Assembly (NCBI RefSeq): GCF_001723175.1
Contig: NC_064654.1
Span: 806,001-870,000, forward strand
Direction: 5' to 3'
DNA from: Penicillium oxalicum
Lineage: Eukaryota > Ascomycota > Eurotiomycetes > Eurotiales > Aspergillaceae
DNA length: 64,000 bases
Shown here: in pieces, positions 22,520 through 34,689 of the stretch
Position numbering within the stretch: position 1 is the stretch's first letter
How the letters are laid out: each line of letters opens with the position of its first letter
The notes under the pieces: generated by a model
Told to the model about the DNA's origin: nothing
Databases searched by the model: none
What the model saw: only the letters and a program-made list of their open reading frames with translations
Made by a program: the position numbers and the translations under genes

Positions 22520-25500
22520 GACATACGCACGAATTTGTGGGCAATTACCTAGTCAGTATAAATATCTCCATGACTCATGCGGTAACTAACTATAGCAAAG
22601 TCCAGCAAAAAAAAAAAACACTGTAGAAATGATCATATCCTCATTTCTTCCTATTGTCTTTTTAATCTGTGTCTCCACTGAATCAACCAGTCCCGCGACT
22701 GTGTGGCAAATTATCTTGTCAACCAATTTGCCGAACAATCGCCTTGATCAGATTGTACCGTGGTTTCCTTCCGGGCGGTCCTAGCCCTGATCCAATGCGT
22801 GTCAGGTACACCTTGAAAAAACACATAAACAGTAGTATGATGCCGAGGGAGAAGGAATTCCTGGATGAAAAAAAATGGAGTTCCGACCCATGGGTTGGCA
22901 CTCGATCACATCGTGGTCGCGGCAAAGTGTACGTACCAATTACTACCCTACTAACACAATGTACACCTGTGCAATTTTGCGCAGGAGGATAACGGAACCA
23001 ACGAGAGTAGAAAATTGCCATGTCGGGGTCATGGTTCACACAAGGTTTGGAATTCGGTATAAGCTTTACTATTCAGGATTGAGCAAGAGTTTTATCGTGT
23101 TTTACACAAGTAATACGACTATGTCTATAGTAGGACTGAGATGGACTTTACCGTAGCCTCGTTGATAGATGAAGTCCACTAAACAGTCGAATTCTACTTT
23201 TATCGTCAGGTACGTAGATACAGTAGTAAGAAACAAAGTATACACTACTGATACCGAGAGTTAAGTTGGCACTTGACAGACAACCGTCTGACCAAGGTCG
23301 TCCATGTGCGAGCAGCACAATCAGCGACTGCGACCACGACCACCGTGACTGGCCCGCTGCAAGACCGGTAGAGTTGGCACGAGCTCCAAAGTGGCAAATG
23401 CACCGCCACAAACCTTGCTGTCGCATGCGAACAGGGAACCCTTTTGATTTCTCTCTCTTCGGGCAAATATAGTATGACTCGATGTACATTGTACACTCTG
23501 CAGTTTGGAAGTTGCACTGTAGAAGGCTGCAGTCTTAGTCTCGAGTGCTGAATACGTACCTGACCACCTACAGTACTACGTAGCATGACACAATCCAAGA
23601 TAGTGACATACGTAAGACCTGAAATTTCTCAACCCTTTTTTTTCTTCTTCTTTTCCTACCCATGTCCATCATCTCCCCAACTGGTGAATATTCAATGAAG
23701 ATCCTGAACTCGGTCTGAATTATGGGACATAAGATCTCTGCCTCTTCCGCCCATCCGGCTCTTGGATGGTCGTGGCTGAGACTGGACGCCCGTGGAGTGG
23801 GGAGTAGGCGGCCGTTGCGCACAAGAGGCGGTGGAGTCGATGACTCGACCCGAGAGATACATTTAGAACATTGAACAATATGCCGCCTACGGATGTACCT
23901 TTTAGTAACTGGGTAGCGAACGTGGACAAGTTCCAATTCCCGCAAGCAAAATATGAGGTATCATTACACATGAGAAGGGGTACATACCTAAACTGGGTCA
24001 GTAGATAAACAAGCACTGTAGGTAAATAGGTACACAAGTGCATACATTACACGAAGCAGGCAGTACGCGCACGCATACACCTACAGTACTGCAAGCTGCA
24101 AAACCTGGTACGATTACGTGCAAGTCCCGAATCCGTGAAATCAAGTTACCATCAGTACACAGCGACAATGAATCTGTGTCTCTTTTACGAGGTCAACCCG
24201 TACAAGTCACCGGCCCATGCAAAACCCACAGTCTGTGTTGAATGTATGTATCCACACATGCCTCTCTGGCCAGAGTCTGGGCCCTCTGACACGAAATGAC
24301 AAACTTGACCTTTCCCAGCCATGCTTGCTTGGTGGAGGTTAACACTCCACCCGCACGGCCAATTTTTCAAATGTCCCGAACATCGTGATAGATCATGATA
24401 GATCTCATTTCTTTTCCCATTCTTCTCTTTATTCACTGAAGGGCCTTTGGGTGGGGATCAAGTACCCACGATGTTGGGTGTACAACATTATGTGTTGATA
24501 GAGTCCCTGTCGCAGACCAGCACTCAATTGTATAATATATCTAATTTCAATTCACTGTACTTCTTGCAGCTCGTAACCACCATGTAATGTGCGTTCTTAC
24601 TGGCCCTACATATATATCGGTACTCTCTTGCAAAGCTCACCATACTAGTGAGAAGAGGACCTGCCCAAATGGAGTGAATTGACAAAGAGTGGGGCTCAAG
24701 CATGTCTTGGAGATTCCGCCAGAGATTGGTACGATAGTAATCAGGTTGGTATAATAGCTTGGGAGATTTTCCAAAGCTAGAGCAGAGTAGGGAATAAGCC
24801 GGGAGGTATATGATTAGCATCATGATTCAAGAATAATACAAGTGATCAAAGACCCTGATCGAGGTGGAAACAAGAACCCCGGGGGTGTCAACTTCCAGTC
24901 GAGAGGAAGAAAAACGCCCCCACGCATAGACCACGTGAAAGCCGTATGTGATATGGACGTGTAGAGTAAAAACTTTTAGAGTAAAGACTTTTACAGTATA
25001 TCTAGTTTTGATTCTATAGTCACTACTCATTGATTTGATGTGCAATCATTTTCACTATATTCATGATTTCTCTTTGCATGGCAACGTAGTAGGCATTACT
25101 GACTGCAGAAGTTCGGGCTTGCAAATATCTTACATGCTACAATATACAGGAGCTACTCGCTCTTCGCCTCTGATAGAATTTTTTTTTTTTACTTTCTCTC
25201 CGAATAAAAACAGCTTGAGTAATGGGCAAGTCGGGCTATCACGTAGACGCAGAGAGCTCCTAATTTTCATTAGATTAGCTACTTGTCTGCATTATACCCC
25301 GAGCTTCATCGTCACATGAATATATCACAATGAGTTCTCGGCAAGTCCGAGACACGCAGCGGAAAAGTCATCCACGTCGATCGCTGTTCGCATCATATAG
25401 TACCTTTGGCTGTGCGTTGGAAGGAGGAGTACTGTACATATGAGTAAGCACAAATAGTACAAGTAGGTACCCATGTCCATCGGTCTCCAGAGTTCATCAA

Positions 25501-26892
25501 GCATATTACCCGTAGGTTCAAGCATGAGCCGACCGATCTGATGTGCGATTCCCCCAGGGGGTGATCCTCCGCACTTACAGTACGCAGATCACTAGGTGTA
25601 AGTAGCCATGTAGTATGGTCGTTGATGGAGCTCTCAGTATTACTGTTCCCCAAGATCTCACTTGAGACGTCCCTTGGTTCTCACGAGGTATCTGATTCGT
25701 CCCGCTGGTCCTGGTCGTAAAAAGACCTACTCTTAATCACAGAGCGAAAGATAAAATATCAAAGGTACCATCGGCAATTCAAGAAGCTCTAAATATACTC
25801 CAAGTCGAGATCTGACTAGCTCTCATATCGAGTTTGAAAAGCGCGGAACACACCACGCAAAAGGACCCGTCACAATCACAAAAAGGGAGGGAAAATTGAT
25901 CTATCAAAAAGGCACAATCAGCCAGTATACGGTACCCATCCACACTCACGCTCCTGTGGTATTCAATTTTCAACTTGAGTCTCATCCTTTTGTACCAGTG
26001 GCCCTTCTATATGCCGCGTGAGCGTGACCTCTCCCCTTCTTAATGAGTTACAAACTCGTTCCCCCGCGCTAGACCCATTTGCTCCCGTCGGACAGAAAAC
26101 TCGGCCGGATCTCGCATTTTGTTAGCTTGAACAAGCCGCTCCCCGTGACCAATCACTTATGACCATCTGCTTTGTCGGCTTGCAGCACGTTGTGGATGCT
26201 GCTGCAGCGGTGTATGTTGAGTGTGGACTCGTAGACTGTAGAATGACTCTCCGGGGGGGAAAAAAGCCAAAGCCAAAGCTGGGTAAGCCTTTAACCTGGA
26301 AGCAGTCCTAGTACTGCCGTCCTTCGGGACATAGTACTAGTGCAAGAAGAGGGGAGGCTTCCGTTAGGGTCAGGCTGTGAGATTCCTCGCTCAATGAATC
26401 GATAGTCACTTGTGGACTCGTTCCATTATCGCGGTTGTGATACAGCATTGGTCTGTTCATAAGTGCCGATTGTATAGTATGAATGTAGTATATTCCATAT
26501 CGACAAACATGGAAATAACCAAACACTTGTATGCTGGTAGTAGTCTCAACCTTGTAGTCATCATTTACCAGTATCCAATTTACCGTCCTTCTCCCATAAA
26601 AGATCGATCACAGACCCTTATCAACTTGCCCAAATCACGGCGTTTTGGCCATTCCCTTCACCTGGGGACGGAGGTGCTGGCGGCTTGGGGAGTTTCGGAC
26701 AGGATCCGGAGAGGCGCATCTGAGACACTCATTGAACTGACACGCACCTATCGGTCCCCCCATTTTGTGTTTCTCTTCCCGCTCTCCACTGGCTCTATGT
26801 CTCATTCATCTACGGATCATACTGAAGATGTTATTCGAGAGATCTAGTTTATTCTATCTATCCGGCTCATAGTCGTCACTTTCTCTTCATCT

Positions 26893-26896
<4 letters not shown>

Positions 26897-26953
<57 letters not shown>
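26897..26953. repeat. (CT)n microsatellite, about 28 units
   Basis: Perfect CT repeat of about 57 bases in the gene desert. Confidence 0.9.
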
Positions 26954-26955
<2 letters not shown>

Positions 26956-27905
26956 CTGGGCGTCACAAATACAACTTGATGGTCTGATAGGTACGGGATG
27001 TACCAAGGTTTGTACTCAGGCAGAGCTTACAGCCCCAAGTACAGTCGGTCAAGAATCTCCATTGATTCAGGTCCCACCGATACAGGAAGATCTCCGAGAA
27101 ACCCAAAAGGGGGGGGGTAGATTTCTACACTATACAACCAGATCCCGAGACGGCAGGGAATGACGATCGGCAAGCGGATTCGATCGTCGAACATCACTGG
27201 AAGCTTGGCATGGTGGTGAACTGGGTAGCCGGTAGACAGATCACAGCGGTGCAATGCCTGGAGCTGGATGAACTCCGGAGAAATTTGACCAATGAATGCC
27301 CTCTGAAAAAAGAGAGAAAAAAAAAGATAATGACCTTGCAATGTGGATTTGGTGGAAATCGTTCTTCGCAAGGGTTCCTTGACAGTTTGGACGGGTGACA
27401 GACTCGGTGTGTCTGGCACTGCTTTTGGGGCACCACCATGTGGGGTTCCAGAAGGGATGAAGTATTGTATACTCGTCCCACTGTGATATGCTCACCGCAT
27501 CTTGATGTACCGAGGACCTGAAAGGACTCGCCAGTGATGCTGGCCTAGCCGTCAAGCCGTTTTTTTTCTCTTTTCTTTTTCCTTTCTTTTTCTTTTTGGT
27601 TTCAGTTCTTGTATGCGAACTACATGCTGTATCGTGCATGTGCTGGAGGACTCGTTTGTGAAGAGCCCTCTTTGAGTCTTTGGTTTCTATTTTTTGATAC
27701 CGCTCTGCTCGCTGACCTTGCACACTGTAAGTCCCCTCGCGGACCTGGGCGCCCATTTGGTTCCTATCGAGTAGATGAAGCTTGACTTGAGTGGATTTTC
27801 CCATGGATTCTTAGCCCTCATCAGCCCCTACAAGCCTTACATTACGGAGCATGTTCCCGTCACTGCCCTTCTACTGTACTTGCCATATTCTGCCACGGGC
27901 TGTGC

Positions 27906-27924
27906 AGTGTACAAATTGTACACT
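27906..27924. promoter_or_regulatory. Candidate palindromic site, 9-base arms
   Basis: AGTGTACAA-A-TTGTACACT is a perfect inverted repeat with a one-base centre and contains two TGTACA cores. It fits a binding site for a dimeric regulator; no factor can be named. Confidence 0.3.
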
Positions 27925-30161
27925 TCATCAACCTCGTGTGGATCTTCCAGACACGGCTGAATTTGTCAGCGATCTGCCTTGAACCCTCGTTCACTGAGGA
28001 GATCGACTGTCAGTTTGCACATCTTCACCTTTTTGCCTTTTGACCAGGCCAAAGAACCCTCGCCACCCTTCATAAACGGTGAGGCACAGTGTTTCCCATT
28101 CTACTGGAGATATAAGGCCAGCAACAATAGTCGATCAGACATCCTCGTCGAGGGAGGGAGGGGACGGGGGGTGGAATAGTACCATTTGACAGATGAAAGG
28201 ACAAAGGAAAAGTGGCGCTCACAAATTCCTCGAACTCTTTCAACGGTTATCTTTTTTTTTTCCTGCTTTTTTTGGGGTACTCATGATTTGCCAGCCCGTC
28301 GTTGGTCGGATGAAATCACGAGAAATATGAACTGATGTGTCTCGGTGGAGTAAACCTCCCAAGTGGGTAAAGCTGGACGGGGATCAGGAACATCTCTTCT
28401 TTGTCACCTTCCCAATCGACCGATCGGGCGAAAAGAAAAAGTTCTCTAGAGCAAATCATGATCAGCCGTTGACATGCTGTCACCAAAGAGTGTAGGAGGG
28501 AAAAAAGAAGTTTGAAAAAAAAGAGAGAAAGAGATGGAGAGAGGTGTCGGAGACTAATCACAGCCGGTGGATCACTGGAGGGGCTGAGGGTCTTCAGTGT
28601 CAACGTGGGTTGACGTTGGGCTGCTGCCGGGGGCCGTTGCGGAAGCGGGTTTCTCTTCACAAACCTTTTTTTTTTCTTTTTTCTTTTTTTTTTTTTTTTG
28701 CTTTTGCTGGAGGAACATGATTCAGTCGGGCGAGTTCGCCCGACTCGTGGACGTGGGAGGCTGAGTCGGGGGGAGAAGGACTGGCTTGCATACATAGTGA
28801 GACTTTTTGGGAGGGATTCGGTCCATTTGAGTGGAGAAGTGGTATCACATGCATTGAGGGAAACCATTCAAAATATTACTCGTCAATTGATCTAGTCTGA
28901 AATAAACACGGAAGAGTCATCAAATCTATGAGTCTCGGGTGCGAGACTGGGGAATTGGAGAACCGGTACATTCTGCACTAGGCCGCGTGGGTGCCGACGG
29001 AAATTGGGTTCTAGGTCAAGTCACTTGCATTGCACCAGTGAGATGAGCATGTTTTCAGAGTCATTCTCGAGAACGAGTACAAACCTCAATCGAGTGTTCT
29101 CCATCAACCGATGAACACTTTTCAGCTCTGCGCCCCAATCAGGGAAGCGATTCTTCCGGTTCCAGATGGACCGTTTTCTCACAACAAAGAAAAAGACACG
29201 AAAAGGAAAGAAAAGAAAATAAAAGTCTTTCATGAAATGGCCTGTGGTACGATCCCAGATTTATCTTTTGATACACTTGGGTGACTACTTTGAAATCTTC
29301 ATTCTCTTTGTCGAGATGGAATTGAGCCGTGAAGATCCTCAGGTTGACTAAGAGCTGCGTCTCCTCCATTCTTGACCCCATAGATTCTCAAACAGAAAAG
29401 TCGGGGGGTAAAGACAACTCGCTGGATCGCAGCTGGTATCTCAAGTGTCGAGTGTCAACATGGATTTCAAAAACTCATGCTCTTGTCGATCCAAGACGAG
29501 AAAAGCAAAAAAGTCATTCGAAGATCAAGTACCGACTGGTGGTTCAACACAATTTCTTCTTCTCCTGTTCAGTGACCTCCGTAGGAAATAAACGAGATTT
29601 CATTCGACTCCAGCCTCGATCATGTCGATAGGAAGTGCACTCGTGAGTCTCGATCTCTCATGAAGCAACACAGAAAATATCTCTCCTTTCGACAACACAG
29701 CCATTCACAGAAAACAGTCAATTCTTCATGGACAAAGATTTCGCTCTCGAATCTGACTATTCATCCTTTCTATGGCTCAGTCTTGACCAGGATCTATTTT
29801 CGTCCTATGCTTTTCTTTGAGAGATGAAGGTCTCTCCCCCGGCTTGCCTGGGTCGCAACAAGGAAAAGATTCGACTCACTTCCTCCACTGAAAGTTTGCT
29901 GGCCACGGTTGGAGTCAATCATCATAAACAAAGAACATACCATCACCGAAACCTGGTCGAAGAGATAAACCTGAACCCGTCGAAACCTGACGGAACCCAA
30001 AATAAATCCCACTATCGTCTCGTCTCGAGCCCATTTTCACTATTCTTCTTCGATATTTTTCTTTCTCATCATCTTTGATATCTTGCTCTCAAGGCTACAC
30101 TTTTTTCCCCCGGACTCTCACCTCATTCCCTCAAAGTCTCTGTGTTTACATCTCTCTCAAC

Positions 30162-32316
30162 ATGACATCCAAATGGTCCCCAGATGGCACGCCTACCATC
30201 ACAATCACGGTACGTTTCATTTCACCTTTCTCTCTCCCAATTTCATACAAGTCACATACTAACTCAAACCCCACTGCCTTTCAGAATGGCATCCCCGATC
30301 CAGCCGAGGCGTACCACTGGAATCTCACCAGAACCACCAAAGGCTTCGCCAACAGTGATAATTTGACCTGCTATCGTAATGTGGTCCTGCAGATGCTCTT
30401 CCACATGCCCATCTTCCTCAACTGGGTGGAAATCTGCGTCTTTTCACACGTGGACACCCAAAACAGGTGCTCCAACGGTCCTTGGCTCGAGGATGAAGAG
30501 CTATTTGGGCAGTGCAAAGTGTGTCTCTTGTCCAATTTGATCGCGGCCTTTTGGAACCCCAAGTTCTCGCAGAAAGAATTCCAGGAAGATATTGATATTT
30601 TTTGGGCGGTCATCATGGATGACTGGACGGCGAAGAAGGTGCCCAGTGCCCAGGCTCAGAGTCAAGAGGATACGGCTGAGTTTTTTGATGAGTTGATCAC
30701 GCAGTTGGGAAGAGATGTTCCCAAAGTTCAGTGAGTTTGATTTCTCGGATTTCTTTTCCTTTCTTTTTCTTTTTTTTGGGGGGATGGGGGGGGGGGGGGG
30801 CTCGTTTGGCTTCCTCGTTCTCCTAAGAAGATAAAGACTGACGTGGAATTTCACCAATCACACCAGTCAAATCCTACTCGAGGACATCTTTGCCATCAAG
30901 ACCTCCGAGTTTCTCACTTGTGCCAGTGGCTGTGGTCACACTAACCAAACCGACAACACGACCAACCAGTTGAACTGTTCGTTCGTCAAGGCCGATGGAA
31001 AGCAGCCCGAAGCACTCGATGCCATGATCGCAGCAAACTTTGACCGCACCGAGGTGGACAGAGTCTGTAGAGTTTGTGACGCCAAATTCTTAAAATTCGA
31101 ACAGTTTCTCACCAAAGTCCCCGAGGTCCTTCTTACCGAAGTTAACCGCATCAGCTACAATCTCTCCAAGGGCGTTTTTAAAACAACAAAGATCGCAAAG
31201 GGCATTGAGATCCCCCAAGAACTGATCATCAAGAAGGAGTGGCTCGATCCCAGCATTGGCAACGCTCGCCAGGATATCAGATATGAGCTCATGGCGGTGG
31301 AAATGCACCGAGGCACAGCAACGACCCAGGGTCACTACACTACGGCGGTCAAGGAAGTAGATGGGAGCTGGACCTACACGGACGATATCAAGATCACCTC
31401 CTACCAGACCTTTGAGACCATGGCGACGCAGAAAACGATCCACAGCCAGGCACACATTCTCACCTTCCGTCGGCTTCCCTTGGTACCAAGAGGCCCGGAT
31501 ATCAGCTTGACCACGTCTTTGGTGCATGCTCGGTACAGCGATGCCAATTTTCGCGTCGGCATGGGCCGTGTCAACGGTACCAGGGGCAGAAGTGAGCGTG
31601 AAGACAGTGAGCTTCAGGCTCGCCACAGTGCTACTTTCACTCAGCGAGATCCCTCCATCAGCGACGACGAACTGGCAGCCTTGGCTGCCCAAACTGTGGT
31701 GCCGAATGGCATCAGCCAGAGTGTCTTGAACTTGGCCACACAACTGGGTATGCCGAACGGCACTCAGCTCGACACGCAGGTCAACGGCCAAGTAGCCACG
31801 CAAAAACCTACTTGGAAGAACATGCATGATACCATCAACGCTGAGGAGCCTGCCCCGAGCCGGTGGGGACGTCCTGCAAATCCTCCGAATGGCCTGGAGA
31901 TCGATTTCGAGGATCGACTGCGTGGAATCCTCGAAATCAAATTCACCGACCCCAACGGCGAAGTTCATCTACTGGGCTATATCAAGGGGATGCTGTGGAA
32001 TGGTCTCAAGACGTTGCCCCCAAAGGCACCTGTGAGAAAATACATGGCGCAACTCAAGGCCCAGAAGGCCAAGCAGGCAGCCGTCGAGGCACGCACTTCA
32101 CGACAAAACACGGTGTCTCCGTCGTCGGGCATCGCTACCCGGAGGAGAACGAGTGCGTACAAGACCACCCGCGCAGCGAGGAAGACCAGCGTGACCGAGA
32201 AGAAGGCGGAGGGGATCGAGAAGGAAGGGGACAAGTTGAATGAATTGACCGCGGGGGACTCTGCCAAAGTGAGCAAGAAGACGACTACCAAGACAAAGAG
32301 GCGATCACGAAAGTGA
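30162..32316 (+). CDS. Ubiquitin-specific protease-like (peptidase C19) protein
   Basis: Three exons, 30162-30209, 30285-30730 and 30867-32316, give 647 residues. A USP Cys box is seen as GFANSDNLTCYRNVVLQML, with the catalytic Cys in NLTCYRN. Two Cys pairs (CASGC and CRVC) fit the zinc-bearing fingers subdomain. The His box appears as RGTATTQGHYTTAVKEVDGSW followed by YTDD. A QEDTAEFFDEL block matches the USP QQDAxEF box. So the fold and catalytic residues are present and it should remove ubiquitin. The C-terminal third is low in complexity and ends in a strongly basic KTKRRSRK tail, possibly a nuclear signal. The Cys box has one extra residue compared with the usual GNTCYMN form. The start is set at the ATG before TSKWSPDG; the frame is open somewhat further upstream. 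Intron 2 carries a long G run. Confidence 0.82.
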
Positions 32317-32965
32317 GTCACGTAGCTGTTTGGTCTTGGAATGACTTTGTTTTAAAATGAGATACTGGAGGAGGTTGTCCTTTGGGCGTTGTGTGTTAAT
32401 TCTGTTTGTTTTTTTTTTTTCTTTTTTTTTCTTTTTTTTTCTTTTTTTTCTTTTTTTTTCTTTTTTTTTCTTTTTTTTTCTTTTTTTTTCTTTTTTTTTC
32501 TTTTGACTCGAGAGTCTACTGGATTCTTCTATTCGCTCCCTTTTGAAGGTTAGTCTCGTGAGTTTCGGATTCCGTCTGTGTCTGTTTCGTCGTGAGATTC
32601 TTCCATCGAGATGGCTCAGTTAGATAAAACGACTGTTCCATAATGCCCACTCAATCTAACACGCCAAATGCCTGCAAAGGTACCTATTTTCAAGTCGTTT
32701 ACCAACGTTGCATAAAATATTGAATACGGAAGACAAGAGACCTAAATCCAGTGCATTCACATTCGTTTCTGTTATCCCTCATCGTACACAGGCATCGTCG
32801 GTCACCACGCCTCCATCCGTAGGAGCATTTTGCCCTCCACCGCATCAACCACCATCCTGACTTTTTAATCTTCCCTTCCTCAAACCCCAAGCGACACCAA
32901 CCCACCCATTCTTTCTTCCCAATCTCTTCTTTCCCACTAGATCAAAAGCCATCTTCCATCTCATC
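32317..32965. other. Intergenic: USP 3' flank to sws1 start
   Basis: About 650 bases. Contains the T9C minisatellite at 32408-32504 and the sws1 promoter. No gene seen. Confidence 0.6.
32408..32504. repeat. (T8-9 C)n minisatellite, about 9-10 units
   Basis: Tandem array of a 9-10 base unit consisting of one C and eight or nine T, about 90 bases after the USP stop codon. Very regular in its second half, where each unit is exactly ten bases. Confidence 0.9.
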
Positions 32966-34129
32966 ATGCACAGCAATCCACCTCCTGCCCCTCTCCCCAC
33001 CGCACCGGAATTCATCGACCAACTCATCACCAAACTCTCCAACATCCAACCACTCGCTCCACCCCAACTTCAACCCGACGTCACCACCACCAGCATCGTC
33101 GGGCATCGACTCAAACCAGTACCAGCACCAGCACCAGCACCAGCAGGGTCAAATGTCTTTTCCCGACTTTCTCCCACCCAACTGGCTCAAGTGAAACCCC
33201 TTCTTCTCACTCTGCATTGTCTCTTTCCCAACGATATTCTCCCCGCGTTGGACATTTTGGATCGCAGACTCGTGCAACAGGTCCGCGTGAGGGTGTCTGG
33301 CGGCCGAATCGAGCAGAGCGGGTTCAAAGAATCGGAATCTGCATTGGATTCCGAAGCTCATGCTGTGTTACCGGGATCCGGTACTGTGGTACGATCGGCA
33401 GAAGAGCAAGGTGGAGATGTGCAGGATGAGGTTGGACATACGATGGTCTCTGGGTCTACTGGAGATTCAGATCCTCGTCCTTTGGTATCTGCGACTGCAG
33501 TGACTGCGTACTCAGATACTGCAGCGTCGAGGGCATTTCCTCAGCAGCAGCAAACTCAATTCCAATCTCAATCTCAATTCCAAGTAGCACCAGCATCAGC
33601 ACCAGCATCAGCTTTACAACTCAGCTCAGAATCCAAATCTGGATCAGTCTTCCTAGTCACCTCTACTTCCTCAGCAGCTATCCAACAAGCCCACCAACCC
33701 TCCACACCATCAACTCTCCTACCCCCTTCTGTATCCCCGTCAATCCCCATGTCCATCCCATCAATCCACAACAAACCAGAACCTACACAAGTCTACGAAG
33801 TCCGCCTACACGCCTGGAACTGCACCTGTCCCACCTTTACTTTCTCTGCCTTTCGGGACTTGGCCTCGCGTCAGGCATCGGCATCTACTGGTCTTGATAA
33901 TCAGAGCCAGGACCAAAACCAAAGTGCACCATCATTTTCTTCCCCAAACCACCCATTCGGTGGAACACTCACATCGCAACAGGACCGGGCATCACCACCT
34001 GTATGTAAACATCTTCTCGCCTGTCTGCTGTTTATTCGATGTCCGGGACTATTTCAGGATGGCGGGTTTGCCAATTTGGGTCTTTCCAGGGAAGAATTGG
34101 CCGGGTGGTGTGCTGGATGGGGTGGGTGA
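32966..34129 (+). CDS. sws1: SWIM-type zinc-finger protein, Sws1/Shu2/ZSWIM7 homologue
   Basis: Single exon, 387 residues. The N-terminal part has QVKPLLLTLHCLFPNDILPA followed by LDILDRRLVQQV, which matches the conserved helix and LD block of the Sws1/ZSWIM7 family. The C-terminal part has the SWIM zinc site: C-x-C in WNCTCPTFTFSAF and C-x-H in PVCKHLLACLL. Between them is a fungal low-complexity insert rich in S, Q and N; another Q/S/A-rich linker precedes the finger. Family members act with Rad51 paralogues (the Shu complex) to promote Rad51 filament assembly and restrain anti-recombinase Srs2 in homologous recombination. Sws1 in fission yeast is shorter; the extra length here is the low-complexity linkers. 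It follows the USP gene on the same strand, 650 bases away. Confidence 0.8.
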   Translation: MHSNPPPAPLPTAPEFIDQLITKLSNIQPLAPPQLQPDVTTTSIVGHRLKPVPAPAPAPAGSNVFSRLSPTQLAQVKPLLLTLHCLFPNDILPALDILDRRLVQQVRVRVSGGRIEQSGFKESESALDSEAHAVLPGSGTVVRSAEEQGGDVQDEVGHTMVSGSTGDSDPRPLVSATAVTAYSDTAASRAFPQQQQTQFQSQSQFQVAPASAPASALQLSSESKSGSVFLVTSTSSAAIQQAHQPSTPSTLLPPSVSPSIPMSIPSIHNKPEPTQVYEVRLHAWNCTCPTFTFSAFRDLASRQASASTGLDNQSQDQNQSAPSFSSPNHPFGGTLTSQQDRASPPVCKHLLACLLFIRCPGLFQDGGFANLGLSREELAGWCAGWGG

Positions 34130-34689
34130 GTTTTGAAAACTTTTTGTGAACATGATTTATCAATGAAATTTAAACTTAAATCAAGTTGGACACTTTTTTT
34201 TTGTTTTGATGTCAAAGTTGAGGATAATTGAGAACGGGTTGGAGGAGGTGCGGTGCCAAGAGCATGTCGTTCATCAAAGAGTTTGAGGATTCACGATTGG
34301 CATCGGTTGAGTAGTGAATCAAGTCGTGCCTGTTGGTGACCAGTTGAGACTTCTAAATGACTACCAAGGTCATCGTAGGTCAAATTTACAGAGCCGAATT
34401 GATTCAGTGAGATGAACTAATGGACTGGTTCATCAGCTTCTTTCGAGTCACAATCATTTCCGGTCTATTGTGATGATCAACCATAACCAGATCATTGATC
34501 TAGACCAAGCTGGTCATTTCCGTACAATTCTCAAGGTATATGCATTCATCCCCCGTTGGCCCCTCCGCCAGAGAATGCGGTCAAACGAGAGAATCTCGAC
34601 AGACCCATTTCGTGAAAAGTGAGAGTGGAAAACAAGAAAGAAAAAGAAAAAGAAAAAAGGGGCTACATTGTAAGATTCATAGATACAAT
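34130..34689. other. Convergent interval between sws1 and rpn8
   Basis: About 560 bases between two 3' ends. AT-rich, with an A/G-rich stretch at 34635-34662. No gene seen. Confidence 0.6.

Larger units (their letters stand above)
13523..30161. other. 16.6 kb gene desert between head-to-head Myb and USP genes
   Basis: I find no protein family, tRNA or rRNA over this stretch. Longest open frames (18658-19290 plus; 28316-28867 minus; 17429-17857 minus) have no recognisable domain. Base composition is mixed, with no long AT-rich block, which argues against a repeat-mutated transposon graveyard or a typical AT-rich centromere. The part next to the Myb gene (about 13.6-14.8 kb) is purine-rich on the plus strand, so it is CT-rich in the sense of the Myb transcript, like a long fungal leader. 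The region holds G runs (14700-14718, 21653-21671), CTT and CT microsatellites, TATA-like boxes (21471, 22557) and many TGTACA palindromes between 18.4 and 27.9 kb. The likely meaning is a large regulatory region and/or noncoding transcription units. Confidence 0.6.

Noticed and set aside
13523..30161. Possible centromere, because of gene emptiness and the presence of a CENP-C gene in the window
   Set aside because: The base composition is mixed rather than AT-rich, there are no large repeats, and gene location of CENP-C says nothing about centromere position.
31090..31968. 292-codon open frame antisense to the USP gene
   Set aside because: It mirrors a well-supported coding exon and has no domain; a shadow frame.
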